Positions 51,753 to 63,761 of a stretch of 64,000 nucleotides of DNA are shown here, in pieces. The translations under genes and the position numbers were made by a program. Source of the DNA: Dama dama. Its lineage: Eukaryota > Chordata > Mammalia > Artiodactyla > Cervidae. The notes below the pieces were generated by a model. It was not told the DNA's origin and searched no databases. It saw nothing but the letters and a program-made list of their open reading frames with translations. Numbering within the stretch: position 1 is the stretch's first letter; every line of letters starts with the position of its first letter. The stretch spans positions 53,499,981 through 53,563,980 of the forward strand of contig NC_083693.1 in NCBI RefSeq assembly GCF_033118175.1, given 5' to 3'.

Positions 51753-54240
51753 TTAAAAACAATACCATTTTTAAGAAATTGAGGCATATGCCTACCTGCC
51801 TACAATGCTCACCTAGGCAGAAAATCCTGGAAAGCCTTATTTTTTGGAATTCTCTGCTGTCCAGGGGCTGTTCCCTCCTGCATGCTGCAGCCAACATGTG
51901 AGCAGATACCCTCTTTAGGCTCTTGGCAGCCCCCTTATCAGACTCCCCCGGACACATCCAGCTCCCATGTGCTCACCCTCCATGGTTGTAGGTGAACAAG
52001 TTGAGCTGGCTCTCTCCATGAGGAGATGGGGGCAGGCTTATGCAGGCCCTTTCTTCTTTTCTGGCAGTCTTCAGCACTTGGCAAGACTTCCCAGGTCTTT
52101 TTCGTGACTGGAGTTGCACTTTGCATTGGAAGTTGGCTGCTGGCCAGAGGCTCTTCTAGCCTGGAGAGTCCCTGCATCCATCTCTGGGCCTGAGGGAAAC
52201 TTTGAGCCCCAAAGTAGAGGGCTCATGGAGTTAATGACAGAGATTGTCACATGTCCCTTAGCAATCCTGGAAAACCGCTCTGGGAGCTAAGTTCCTGGAG
52301 AAGAGATCTTGAGAGGAGAACTTTTAAGGGGACAGGAGAGACAGAGAATAGAAAGTCATTTTCTAGGCATAATTTTACCCAAAGTCATTACTTCTTTATT
52401 TGCATTTCCTCTCATTATCAAAGTAAACACACAGTTGCAGTTATGCAATGGTTTATGCAGTTGCTATGAGCCCAAAAGCACTTGCGTGGCTGTGTGTGAG
52501 TCGGTGCATCCCTGGCTTCCCGCTCTTGAGGCAACAGGAGGCGCTGGGAATTTCTCAAATGTTCACAAGAATGTCGAGAGGGAGTTCTGAGTAATCACAA
52601 TTCCTTGAACTTCTTGTGGGAAAATAAAGTCCCAATTTCCTTTTAGAGATAACTGTCTTTGAAAGCTGTTTACCGTGAGAGTTTTTGTTTATGGTTCAGG
52701 GAATGGTCAAAACACACTTCTGTGGAAGGTCACAGCAAGTAAAAAATCCCACCATGGGGACGCCCTGACCCCCAGCACGGGAGCAAACTTGAATTATCCA
52801 GCTGGGCTCCAACACCTTCTGTATTTCTGATCCAACAGACTCTGGTGTTTTAGCCATGAATGTAATCAGTCTCATACACCGTTGATGTTGGTGTCTCCCC
52901 CTGCCTCTGTTCCCTCCTATAGGTGTCTCCCTATAGGTATCTCCTAGCTGGATCCTGGGGAACCGAGTGTCAGGGAGACAAGCAGGATCTGCCTGCCTTG
53001 TGCGCTGGTCTGGGAGCCACTCCTCACCCAGGCCTCCCTGCTGAGCCCTCACCCCCACGGGGTGCCTCTGTTCAGGGCCACACCCTCTCTGGCTTCTGGT
53101 CTCCACCAGCCAGGTTGACACATAGATTAAGTAAAGAGAAGGCAAAAAAAGAAAAGGGAAGGAAAAAGGAAAGAGAAAAAAAAAAGCCATCCCAAGCCAA
53201 GATGCCTGGGCTCTTTCTCTGCAGGGGCAGAGAACTGTGTTGGCAGCTGCTGTCCAACCCACAGACCCAGCTGAAGGTGGGGAGGATGCCATGGTGCTGT
53301 GGAGCCCGCAGCGTGGGGAGCTGCCTGCCCGCTCTGTCGGGGCAGCTGGACCGTGCTCATCTAGCCTGGACCCTCCGCACCTGTCAGCAAGCTGGCTTTT
53401 GTTCTTTGTGTGGAGCACAGTGAAAAGAAAAAAAAAAAAAACCAAAAAAACCCCAAAAATCTTTTGAGGGTCTCAGCCAACACAAATTTGATAATTCCAG
53501 CAATAGCCCAAATACAGAGTGATCTCATTCCCTCAAAGGGTGGTGCCAGGCCACCCCCTACCTTGTGCAGAGAGGCTGAGGGAGGGCAAGCCCCTGGGGT
53601 GCCCGGGCCTCTTTGTCCCCGGCCGACCTCTAGGTCCAGGCTTCCTCATGAGGACCCCACAAGCATCACTCTTTTGTGCTCAGAAGCAAGAGATCAGGGA
53701 GCACCTACACGGGAAAGTATGGGCTTTAGGGTTTACATCAGCTTTGCTTCATGGTTTTTCTGTTATTCCTTTAGTCATCTAACAGACACAGAGCTGAACA
53801 CCGCCCGGTCTTGGCTCTGACAGCCCCTCCCCTGGGCGGCTGGAAAGGCCCATCTCTGGTGTATCCTGGTTTTTCCTCCAGGAGGTGGAGAGCCCTTGCT
53901 TTGAAAACTGCCTACAGAGCAGTTTCGCCCCTCTGTGAATATGAACGAGCCTTGGCAAGTGTGCGGCTGAATCACAGTCTTGGTGACACAGAGCACGTGG
54001 CGTCAAATTGCCCAGCAGGATGACTGGCACCCCAGCCTGTGCCTGCCCACCCCAAAGGGGGACCCACTGTCAACACAGAACAAGGGATCCAAAGATTAGT
54101 CTTCTGGTTTTCTAAAAGCCAGTTGTTGAGTTTCAAGGCCTTCTGTGTACATGGTGAATTCCTTGAAGGCAGCTGAAGTAACCACTAATTTTTTTTTAAC
54201 CTACCTAGGTTAAGTGCCTTTTTCTGAGAGGAGTAAACGC
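51753..54240. other. Intergenic sequence, no gene recognised
   Basis: Polypurine run at 53133-53187 and an A/C-rich run at 53428-53459. 52790-52860 resembles a diverged MER5/MER20-type remnant. A 14-bp near-tandem copy (ctataggt[g/a]tctcc) is at 52917-52944. The 249-codon minus ORF (52696-53445) runs through these low-complexity tracts and is not a gene I recognise. Confidence 0.45.
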
Positions 54241-54245
54241 CTCTG

Positions 54246-54468
54246 TGTGTGCCAAGTCGCTTCAGTCGTGTCTGACTCTTTGCGACCCTGTGGACTGTAG
54301 CCCACCAGGCTCCTCTGTCCATGGAATTCTCCAGGCAAGAATATTGGAGTGGGTGGCCATGCGCTCCTCCAGGGGATCTTCCTGACCCAGGGATCGAACC
54401 CACATCTCTTATGTCTCCTGCATTGGCAGACAGGTTCTTTATCACTAGTGCCACCTGGGAAGCCCAAA
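54246..54468 (-). mobile_element. Bov-tA SINE
   Basis: Complete minus-strand copy, B box GATCGAACCC on the plus strand. Direct repeat cctctgtg at 54240-54247 and 54470-54477. Confidence 0.92.
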
Positions 54469-54477
54469 TTCCTCTGT

Positions 54478-56250
54478 GGGACTTCTGAACTTGAGGGGAA
54501 GGTGAAGAATGTTCTTACGAGGGAGTTGAGCGGGGCAATCAGTTCAAACAGCTGTCTGGGAGCACCTCGATTCCTGACCCTGGAAGCTCATGGCTGACCT
54601 GGTGATGGTCTGCCTCAGTCACAGTCATGCCAGTCACAGCCCAGAACTGCTTCCAGCTCCTGACGTGCCCTGGGTCTGGTGTGACCCCAGTGGATGTCTG
54701 TCTGACCATCCTTGCAGGATGGGGCAGAGGTGGGGGAAGGCAGGGCAGCCACTTATATCCACCGAGTCGGCTGGAAGCCAGGCAGCTGGTGGCTTGTCAG
54801 TGACAAGCTGAGCCTGACTCATGGCCCTGTCATAGCTCTTGGTGGCAGACTGACCCAGAGAGGAAATTACACAGCACTCTGTGGCCATGGTAGAGGCAGG
54901 GGCTTTTCCAAGTGCATCAACTGGGAAGTGGCCTTCACCCACGCTGGAAGCTCAGGCTTGGGGACCCCCACTAACTTCAGGTTAGTCCTGGTGACCACGG
55001 GAGTGAGAAGGCCTGTGCAAACCCCTTCCATTGCGCCCTGCTGGCTGGTGGGGCACCCATAGCCCCAGCCCATCTGTGACAGAGCTGCCACGTTCCCCAA
55101 ATCAGCCTTCCACACACAGTTCCTGGGGTGGCAGATCCCAGTCCAGCCTCAGTCGTTCACCCACAATCTACACAGGCCCTGGGAGCTTGCCAAGGGGCCC
55201 TCAGTCAGAAAGGACAGTGCCAGCAGAACCAGAGGCCACTCCCCTCAGGTGGTTGAGTGACTCTGGGCAACTAAATTAAACTTGCTGTACCTCAGTTTTC
55301 TCATCTGTCAAGTGGGTCTAGAATGCCTGCCTCATAAGCTGTGGTGAGGATTAGATACTGTATGCAAAGGGCCCGGCACAATGTTGGGCATGTAGTTCGG
55401 GCTAATGCATGGCCGTTATTCTCAGTCTGCTCTGAGGCAAATTTCAGATTGGCCCCAACCTCCCGGGCTCAACTTTCAGAGCTGTCCCTCCCCTCTATCC
55501 AGGCTCCCAATTTTTCACGCAAATTTGTGACTAGAGGAGGAGACAGAAGCTTCCATCATCACGGAGGAGTTGATTCTTCTGGGCAGTGTGAGGGGGTGGC
55601 CTCTGCAAGGGGCGGACCACTGAGGAGGGTTCTTATCATCCTCCTCTTGTCCACTCCCATCTGGTCCCCCACGGCCATCCTGCAGAGAACTTGAGTTGGG
55701 GGGACTGGCTCCCTGCCCCCAAAAGCTGGAGGAGAAGGGTGACCAGAGAACAGGAGGAAAGAAGTGATGGGTGGCACCCCAGGCCCTGTGTCTGGAGTTA
55801 GTCCTGGGAGCCACCTCTGGGAGAACCTTCAGCCCATGAGGACTCTGATGGGTTAGAATGTTCCCCTGGTACCCAGAGGGCAGGACTGTCTTATGGACTC
55901 TTCCAGCCCACCTGTGCTGTCACCAGGGGCAAGGGCTGCACTGCCCCCACCCCCTCAGTCCATGACCGGGGCTCCATGCTGGGGTTACCAAGTGCCAGTT
56001 ATGGGGATACCCGCAGGGTGGGCAGCCTAGGTACGCCTCTCCAGGAGGTATCAAAGGAATAGATCAAGTAGATGTGTAACAAGAAAACACTGCCCAGGAC
56101 CCTCCCTTCTCCTAACCTGCTCTCCACCGCCACCTTGAAGCTCCCTCCCCGTCGTGGTGTGTCTGTTCTTCCTTCAGCCTGAAGGCCCATCCACCAGCAC
56201 CCCTGGGTCTGGAGCATATCTCCAGGGCCCTGGTCAGGGTTCCAACTCTC
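54478..56250. other. Intergenic sequence with a MIR
   Basis: A MIR in plus orientation lies at about 55250-55410 (ctcagttttctcatctgtca, ggtgaggattagatactgta). The rest is GC-rich and unidentified. Confidence 0.55.
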
Positions 56251-56262
56251 TCCTGGGCTCAG

Positions 56263-56405
56263 TTCAGTTCAGTCGCTCAGTTGTGTCTGACTCTTTGCGA
56301 CCCCATGAACTGTAGCATGCCAGGCCTCCCTGTCCATCACCAACTCCCGGGGTTTACTCAAACTCGTGTCCATTGAGTTGGTGATGCCATCCTACCATCT
56401 CATCC
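56263..56405 (-). mobile_element. BovB LINE 3' end, very short insertion with perfect target-site duplication
   Basis: Reverse BovB 3' end (TTCAGTTCAGTCGCTCAGTT at the left, then gttggtgatgccatcctacc). Flanked by a perfect 12-bp repeat tcctgggctcag at 56251-56262 and 56406-56417. About 143 bp long. Confidence 0.94.
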
Positions 56406-56417
56406 TCCTGGGCTCAG

Positions 56418-57190
56418 GGCGGTCTTAACCAGCAGCCTTGGGGTTCCCAGAGGCCAAGGCCAGCTCTTGTGCCTGGTCCCTTGAAACTTGCGCAGTGCCC
56501 AGCACACAGTGGGTGCTTGGCATTTGCAGAAAGTCTGGTGGGGAAGCCGAAAGCCGTTGTGTATGTGCATGTACATGTGTAAGGGGGTGTGTAAGGGATG
56601 CAGATTCATTGTGCACCTGCTATGCAGGGTATCTCATTTCATCAAGTCATTTGGTCATTTGTGTAGTTGCTTTGAGGGTGGCTTTTCATGTGCATTCCTC
56701 AGCAGGGGTGGGGGTGAGGAGAGCTCTTTCTATTTTTATCTCCCCCACTGAAGGGTGCTCTGTTCACAGGGCCCCTTTCCTCCCCCTGGCACTTTCCCCT
56801 ACATGCAGCTGCAACTAGAAGCTTTGCTTGTAAAAGGAACTGGTTGCTTCACATCCACTCACCTCACCCGCTCCCTCTGAGACCTATGGGGCCCCAGTGC
56901 CAGCGTCACTTCTTCCGGGGACCCTTCTTCTTACCCCACCCCCAGACCAACGCTGGGCTGGATGGGGTAGAATCCCTGCTTCCTCCTGGAACCTGGGAAC
57001 CAGCTGAGATGTGACATCTCCCTTCACCCCCATCCCCAGCAAGGGTTCTCTTGGACTAGCGGCCCCTCCCTGCAGCAGCCTGGCAGTGGGAATAACCCAC
57101 AACTCCACGTGGCAAAGGAGCAACTCTAAGGCCCTTTCACACCCATTGAGGTTGGTTTATTGTAATCCATTTTATCCCCAGTTGAGCATT
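56418..57190. other. Intergenic sequence, no gene recognised
   Basis: 56475-56530 resembles a MIR/L2 tail (cccagcacacagtgggtgct). Nothing else identified. Confidence 0.45.
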
Positions 57191-57204
57191 AGAATGCAGT
57201 TTGG

Positions 57205-57359
57205 GGACTTCCCGGGTGGTCCAGTGGCTAAGACTCAAACACTCCTAATGCAGGGGGCCCAGATTTGATCCTTGGTCAGGGAACTAGATCCCACATGCCA
57301 CAACTAAGATCCTGCATGCCAAAACTAAGACCCAGTGCAGCCAAATAATTTTTAAACCA
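57205..57359 (+). mobile_element. CHR-type SINE with target-site duplication
   Basis: Head GGACTTCCCGGGTGGTCCAG, body with two 'aaactaaga'-like units. Direct repeats agaatgca[g/a]tttgg at 57191-57204 and 57360-57373. Confidence 0.93.
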
Positions 57360-57429
57360 AGAATGCAATTTGGAATTGAAGGCACGATGGTTACATCTGG
57401 GAAAAGGTAGTTATTCCACATGTGATCTT

Positions 57430-57570
57430 TATAACCAGCCTGCATGTGAGTACGTGGGGAAGACATTTATTATCTCTACTTTACAGATAGGAACCCTGAG
57501 GTCCAGAGATTAAGGTCACTCAACTGTTGCTCTGTCTTCTGAATCCCAATTCAGAGCCACTTTTTACCAC
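57430..57570 (-). repeat. MIR SINE
   Basis: 'catttattatctctacttta', 'cagataggaaccctgaggtc' and 'attaaggtcactcaactgtt' match the reverse MIR. Confidence 0.75.
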
Positions 57571-57834
57571 CAAGCATACACAGAAGCAGGTGCCTGGCAC
57601 ACGGGCTAGAAGAGGCAGGGCTCAGAGAGAGTTTCTGGAGACATCTCTTCCCAGGGAACACAAGCCAGGAGACCCATGGCTCCACTAAATCCCTGGTCTG
57701 CTCTGGGTGTTGAGAAAGCCTAGAAGCTGTGGTCTCCTGGGGTGGGGAACCGGGTGTGCACCACCTCTGGGCCGACACATGATCATAGTGTGTGCTCATG
57801 CTAGTGTGATCATGTTACAATGTCCCAGACTTCA

Positions 57835-57970
57835 CATGCTTTCCAGAGATGGACTCATTGAATCCTCTTAAAACCCTAGAAGGCAAATCTGATTCCCTTT
57901 TACAGATAAAAGGACAGAGGCAGAGAGAGGTTAAGAAACATGTCAGAGGTTACACAGCTAGAAAGTAGCC
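57835..57970 (-). repeat. MIR SINE
   Basis: 'ccttttacagataaaaggac', 'agagaggttaagaaacatgt' and 'gaggttacacagctagaaag' are the reverse MIR core. Confidence 0.82.
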
Positions 57971-58437
57971 AATAAATGAGGCTTTCCCTCAACTCTTTTG
58001 AGGACTATTGACACCTGTGGGCAGAAAATGAGACTGGTCCCTACATCTGTGCCGTGAACATGAAAACAAGTGTCTGTAACCTGTTTTGTCATCCCTCTGC
58101 TTAACGAAGGTGCACTTTTGTTTGGCAGGTACAATGGAGGGTGGTTTACTGGATTTTGTAAAAGCAAAATTCCTTTTAGCATTTTATGTTGTTGGGATAA
58201 GAAGTACAGGGGTTTTCATTTTTCAGCTATTTGCAGTCACAGGTGTTTTCCATCAGCTCAGACCTTGCATAAGCCTGACCCGGAAAAGGGGCACGTGATC
58301 TAGGGCTTTTCTGGACAGAAAACCTGGCATGCGCCAGCTGCAGACAGCACTGCCCTCAGGACTGTGGCCTCAGTGAATGGCTGGAGAACATAAACCCAGC
58401 CCAGCAAGAGGCCCGGTGTTTTAGGGTAACTTTTTTA
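57971..58437. other. Intergenic sequence, no gene recognised
   Basis: 58080-58300 looks single-copy and moderately AT-rich inside GC-richer DNA. No family recognised. Confidence 0.4.
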
Positions 58438-58610
58438 ATTAATTACTTTTAATATATATATTATTGAAGTAGAGCTGACTTATCGTGTTTCAGGCGCACA
58501 GCAAGATGAGTCCATTATACATACACACATATATTATTTTCAAAAATGTTTTCCGTTATAGGTTATTACAAGATATTGACTATAGTTCTCTGTGCTATTA
58601 GGGTAACTGA
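58438..58610. repeat. Old interspersed repeat, same family as 1016-1200
   Basis: 'attgaagtagagctgactta', 'ttccgttataggttattaca' and 'agttctctgtgctattaggg' match a common cetartiodactyl repeat, probably L1-derived. Confidence 0.55.
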
Positions 58611-58902
58611 CTGCATCTGGATGCAGCTGTTTGTAACAGTTATCTCTACACTGCAGTGCTGGACATTTGTCCCTGGGCCTCCTCTCACCAGTCCGCCCTT
58701 CTCCGTAGAGGACCAGGCTGGGCTCAGCCTGGGGGCACACAGCGGAGATATGCAGCAGGAGCCAGTGAGGCTGGCCTATTCCCTTACCCCACTGCAGGCT
58801 CTCTGGACTCAGGTCCCACCAGGCTGCCCGGACTCCTGCCAGGCCAGGCCTCAGGAAACACGGAGGCTGCTGCGAGGCCTGGACCATGATCCTCATCTTT
58901 CT

Positions 58903-59097
58903 ATGTGTTAGTCACTCAGTCGTGTCTGACTCTTTGCAACCCTGTGGACTGTAGCCTGCCCGGCTCCTCTATTCATGGGAATTCTCCAGGCAAGAATACT
59001 GGAGTGGGTTGCTGTTTTCTTCTCCAGGGTATCTTCCCAACCCAGGGATCGAACCCAGGTCTCCCGCATTGCAAGCAGATTCTTTACCATCTGAGCC
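58903..59097 (-). mobile_element. Bov-tA SINE
   Basis: Minus-strand copy with GATCGAACCC B box on the plus strand and a degenerate head (TGAGCCAGCTC). Confidence 0.9.
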
Positions 59098-59394
59098 AGC
59101 TCTAAACAGCCCCTTTATTAAGCTCTCCAATTATCCACGCTGCGGGTGAGGGCTGGTTGCTGCCTGTTACATCTCTGATGTGCACAACAGTTATCCCCAC
59201 CCTCTCCTCTCATCCAGCCCTCATGCCCACTGTATCAAGTCAAAGCGACCTCCGCTAACTCCACCCTCCGTTCTGAGGGGCCGGGAGCCTGGGAGATTCC
59301 AGCCTTTTGGGCTTAATGGAACTGATGGGCCTGCCGACTGGAAGCCGGGTTACTTCCTGGGGGAGGTCCCGCAGGAAACTGACAGATGGATGTG

Positions 59395-59655
59395 CCAAGC
59401 GCAGTCCTCCAGGGTGTGGAGCCTCGGGAGGCACGGGTCGGTCGGGCCATCCACGGGTCGGACTGCGACCTCCGCTCGGTCAGGGCCTGTGCTGCGGGCC
59501 GCAGGGCGCACGTGACCTCCACGAGCGTCCCGGCTGAGAACGACCCCTCCCCCACCCGCTCTGCAGACACGAGGGCGGGGACGCGGCCGCCCGGCTCCCG
59601 TGTCAGCCCAGACCAGCCGCGGGGAGGCCACGCCCAGCGCTCCAGGGAACACGGT
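59395..59655. promoter_or_regulatory. CpG island, no assigned gene
   Basis: About 31 CpG in 260 bp by hand count, GC near 70%, observed/expected close to 1. It contains GGGCGGGG and a NotI site (GCGGCCGC, 59583-59590). Promoter-like, but I cannot link it to a coding exon. Confidence 0.6.
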
Positions 59656-59659
59656 CCTT

Positions 59660-61968
59660 TTTGGCAGGGGCTGCACCCAGGATGCTGACCCCCGACCTGT
59701 CAGCTCAAAGAGAAACAGGAAACCCTCATAGGCCGGTCCCTCCTTGGCATTCTGGTCTTTTTCCAGGTCCAGAAAGCAATATCAAACGCACCCTGTTACG
59801 GTAATATATGAGTCAGCTCTGTCCTGTTGGGGCTTCTGCCCCAGGTGCCCATATGTATGGCTTGACAGATGGGGGCAGGGACTAGACTTTGCAAGCAGGA
59901 GGAGAGGTTGATAGGCTTCCGACCACCTCCCTAATCACCTTATATTGTAGGCAAGGAAGGGACCTGGATTGCAGAATCGGTCTGGAAACCAGGACTCCCA
60001 GCACCCAGCAGCACCCTTGCACCCAACCCAGTTCTCTGGCACTGAGCTGTTTTCTAAGCAGTTTTTCTAAACCTCTTGCTGAAGGCCCACAGGCTCAGGT
60101 CAAAGGAGCTTTGTTGAAAAGTTGTTGCTCAGAAGCTGGGGAGGAAAAAAAAAAAAAAGAAGCTTGGGAGAGAGGACCCTGGCACATTAAGGAAAGTAGA
60201 CGCCGCCTCCTGAAGCCCTTCCTGACGAGCCTTGTGGGAGTACATCCCTTTTCTGAAATCCTCTGTTTCTCGGGATCTCCCAAAGTAGACTGTAAACTCC
60301 AACCTTCACCTGGGTCAGTCCACATTTCCTGGAGAATTTCAGTTCTCCCTCTTCCTGCACACTACAACGTTGGCAACGATTCCTAGGCAACACTCCAGCC
60401 TGCCTCATACCCAACCTTGTTGGGTTGTGTTGAATTTGGCTGCATGGTCATCCTAGGACAGAAGCCACAGCAATCCAAGGACTGGGATTAAAGAAGGACT
60501 GGGTGCCGATGCCTGGACCATCCCAGCTGGGACAGGGCCTTCTACCTCCCAGACAGGGATGAGGGTGGGCGCCAGATGAGCCGGGGCTAATAGGGATTGT
60601 TTTCTGAAGCAAGGCAGATAAGACTTCCTCTTGTCCTCACTACCCTACGACTAGTATCAGTGGTTGTATTATTGAGAGCTTATGGATCCTGCGTTTTTGA
60701 ATTGCTTCTTTCAACCCTGCAGGTTGGAATTACCAAAGCCCCAGTTTAAGTTAAGTGGTGTGCTCAAGGCCTCCTGGCTGGCAAGTGGCGAGGCTCGGAG
60801 GCCTCCGTTAACTACTCCATTCTACTGCCCACTCCTCCCCAAAGTGATTTCCACGGTGGCTTCCCTGCCTTTGAGGGCACTGAGGTACCCGCTGAGCAGA
60901 GAGTCACAAAGGCTGCCCAGGCAAGGCAGACTCCAAGATCAAAAAGCTTTTTTTTGTTGTTGTGTTTTTTCCATGACCCCTTAGCTGTGAGAAGTCCTTG
61001 CCCAGACTGTACCCATGGTTGCCCGGCGGGCCTCTGAGGTGAAAGGTCAGAATTGAGAGGACAGCATGAGGACTGCATCCAGCCACCCCAACCCTATCCA
61101 TGGCACTGCCTACTGTAGGCAGGGTGGGGAAGGGTTGTCATGGAACCCTCTCCAGAGAGCTTGGTTATTCAAACAGACTGCAAAACAATAAGGCTGGAAA
61201 CCACGCCAAGATGCAGGGCTGGGAAGCCAGAAAAAATAGGAAAGGTACCTCCCTTATCAAGATCACAGAGGCTCGGTTCAGGGAGCAGCTGGAACAAAAA
61301 GTTCCAGTTAAAACTCAAAGCAGCCACTGAAGGAGACAGTGTTGGAGGAAGGAACACTGTGTAGCCAGGCCCCATGTTTCCCAGGGCAGGGTCTGGGCCA
61401 TCTTTCCCATGTCTGTGGATGGAGCCCACAGCCCAGAAAAAGGACACGTCCTGCTTAGAACTTCCTGAACCTGAAGCAGCCCTAGCCGTTAACACCTGTG
61501 CTTTCCAACCTTCTGTGACATTTACTAGGCCACTCATTCTAATTTCTTAATTTAGGAAAAATGAAATAGAAAAAGTCTTGGGAAATCTAGGAAGCTCATT
61601 GCAGGAATACCTCAGAAAGATGACTCAGCACTTCTCCATTTCACAAAGGGAACCAGAAGTTTCGCAAATACAACGTTGTTCTTGCTAAATAAGGGGATTG
61701 AACCAGGAACCTGACACCTAAACTTTTTGCTGAGTGCCCCTGGGGCTCAGTTAGAAGATTCTTTGTTGGCAGGAGGAGAGCTCTCACCTTTTCAAAAATG
61801 GTTGAGTCTGGAATGGCTGAGGGACTTGATTCAGCTGAGGATCATGGGTTGGTTCAGGCCTGGTAGCCAGCGTGTTTTTCTGGAACATCAGAGATTGTTG
61901 AACTATTGATCCATTTCTCAGACCAGAAGCAATAGTGCCAACAGAAAAATTTCCTAGGAATAGGACAT
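59660..61968. other. Intergenic sequence with one MIR
   Basis: A MIR-like fragment in reverse lies at about 60660-60800 (ctcctggctggcaagtggcg). An A run is at 60147-60159. The rest is single-copy-looking with no gene recognised. Confidence 0.45.
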
Positions 61969-61980
61969 GAGCCTGTGTGT

Positions 61981-62199
61981 AGAGTATACATGCATGCTCA
62001 GTTGTGTCTGACTCTGCGACCCCATGGACTATAGCCCACCAGGCTCCTCTGTCCATGGGATTTCCCAGGCAAGAATACTGGAGTGGGTTGCTATTTCCTT
62101 CTTCAGGGGATCTTCCTGACTCAGGGATCGAACCTGAGTCTTTTGTTTCTCCTGCACCGGCAGGCAGATTCTTTACCACTGTGCCAACTGGGAGGCCCA
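61981..62199 (-). mobile_element. Bov-tA SINE with target-site duplication
   Basis: Complete minus-strand copy. Perfect 12-bp repeat aataggacatga at 61969-61980 and 62200-62211. Confidence 0.94.
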
Positions 62200-62211
62200 A
62201 ATAGGACATGA

Positions 62212-63240
62212 AATCCCAATCAAAAGCAAGTGTCCAAAAAAATCTTTTAATGACAGCATGATCAGTGGTTTTCTAGTTTGTTTACTATGATCCATTTACT
62301 CTTATAAATGTGTTTTGTAACAGGTATATGAACATTAACTGTATTTCATCAAGGAATTAGATGAGCAGAAATAGAGTTTTATGTTTCTGTAGTAGCTTGT
62401 TTTGCCAAGTTACTTAAGTTGTTTATTTTTAAAAAGTACTTTCCCAGATGTCATGACCTCCTTACCAGTGCTGTAATTTTCCTAATTTTGCACAGGCCTC
62501 ACATATGATGTATTGTAGCCAGTGAGAGTTCAGTCAACTTTAGAACATCCCAGCTGTACATGTCACATCATATCACCTGCTTGCAGATGGCAACCACAGC
62601 ATGGTTTGGCCTGGAGCTGACTGGAATAGTTGAGAGAGTTCAAGACTTGTCTGAGAGTCCCCCAAAATCTCCCTGAGCCGGAGAACTGAGCCCAGCACTG
62701 CTGCAAACCCTGGGCACGTGGACTGGGGGGTTTTCTAAGGCTGGATTTCTTTTTGCTCACATACACACGCACATGCACACATGCATAGTTATTTATCAAG
62801 TGTAGTTTCTTCCTTACTGAAAACCACCTTTCTATAAAAAGAGGATGTCAGTTGCTTCTCTTGGAAGCCATACCGGCCTTTAGTTGGCCCCTGTACTTCT
62901 CACGTTTGGCCTGCCCCTCTCTGGGCTGGGAGTCACAAGCATTGCTCCCAGGAGCAGCCTGACACTGGTTTTTCCCAAGGACTGGAAGTTCTCAAGATCA
63001 GGAGCCACAGCACACTTTTTGAAACTCCTTACAGCACTTTCAAAAAATAGATATACCTTAAAAATAACCAAGGGAGCAGCAAATGTTTTCTATACTTTTA
63101 AAGCGTCCCCTAGACTTGGTTCATGATACGTTTATGTATTTTTATATAGACTCGATCCTGTGTTTTTGTCCTTTCTGTCTTAACATCCTACAGTATACAC
63201 TGCACACATTTCCATGTGGTTCAGTTATTTGTTACTATGT
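62212..63240. other. Intergenic sequence, no gene recognised
   Basis: AT-rich at first. A short CA-rich run is near 62760-62785. No repeat family or exon recognised. Confidence 0.45.
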
Positions 63241-63247
63241 AATGTAC

Positions 63248-63759
63248 CTAGATAGCATATTAAAAAGCAGAGACATTACTTTGCCAACAAAGGTCCGTCT
63301 AGGCAAGGCTGTGGCTTTTCCGGTGGTCATGTATGGATGTGAGAGTTGGACTGTGAAGAAAGCTGAGTGCCGAAAAATTCATGCTTTTGAACTATGGTGT
63401 TGGAGAAGACTCTTGAGAGTCCCCTGGACTGCAAGGAGATCCAACCAGTCCATCCTAAAGGAGATCAGTCCTGGGTGTTCATTGGAAGGACTGATGCTGA
63501 AGCTGAAACTCCAGTACTCTGGCCACCTCATGCGAAGAGTTGACTCATTGGAAAAGACCCTGATGCTGGGAGGGATTGGGGGCGGGAGGAGAAGGGGACG
63601 ACAGAGGATGAGATGGCTGGATGGCGTCACCAACTCGATGGGCATGAGTTTGAGTAAACTCCGGGAGCTGGTGATGGACAGGGAGGCCTGGCGTGCTGCG
63701 ATTCATGGGGTCGCAAAGAGTTGGACACGACTGAGCAACTGAACTGAACTGAACTGAAT
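63248..63759 (+). mobile_element. BovB LINE 3' end with open C-terminal reading frame
   Basis: Encodes without a stop the C-terminal ~165 residues of the BovB protein (SRDITLPTKVRLGKAVAFPV, VMYGCESWTVKKAE, FELWCWRRLLRVPWTARRSN, WLDGVTNSMGMSLSKLRELV, then IHGVAKSWTRLSN) and ends in the BovB tail of repeated CTGAA units (63738-63758). It lacks the endonuclease and the catalytic reverse-transcriptase core, so it is not mobile. The reading frame open from 63083 includes flanking DNA before the element. Confidence 0.95.
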
Positions 63760-63761
63760 GT

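Noticed and set aside
52696..53445. 249-codon minus-strand ORF with hydrophobic runs
   Set aside because: The Phe/Leu-rich parts come from the polypurine tracts at 53133-53187 and 53428-53459, and another part overlaps a probable MER remnant.
63083..63742. 219-codon ORF as a cellular reverse-transcriptase-like gene
   Set aside because: It is the C-terminal end of a 5'-truncated BovB LINE plus upstream flanking DNA. The catalytic core is absent.
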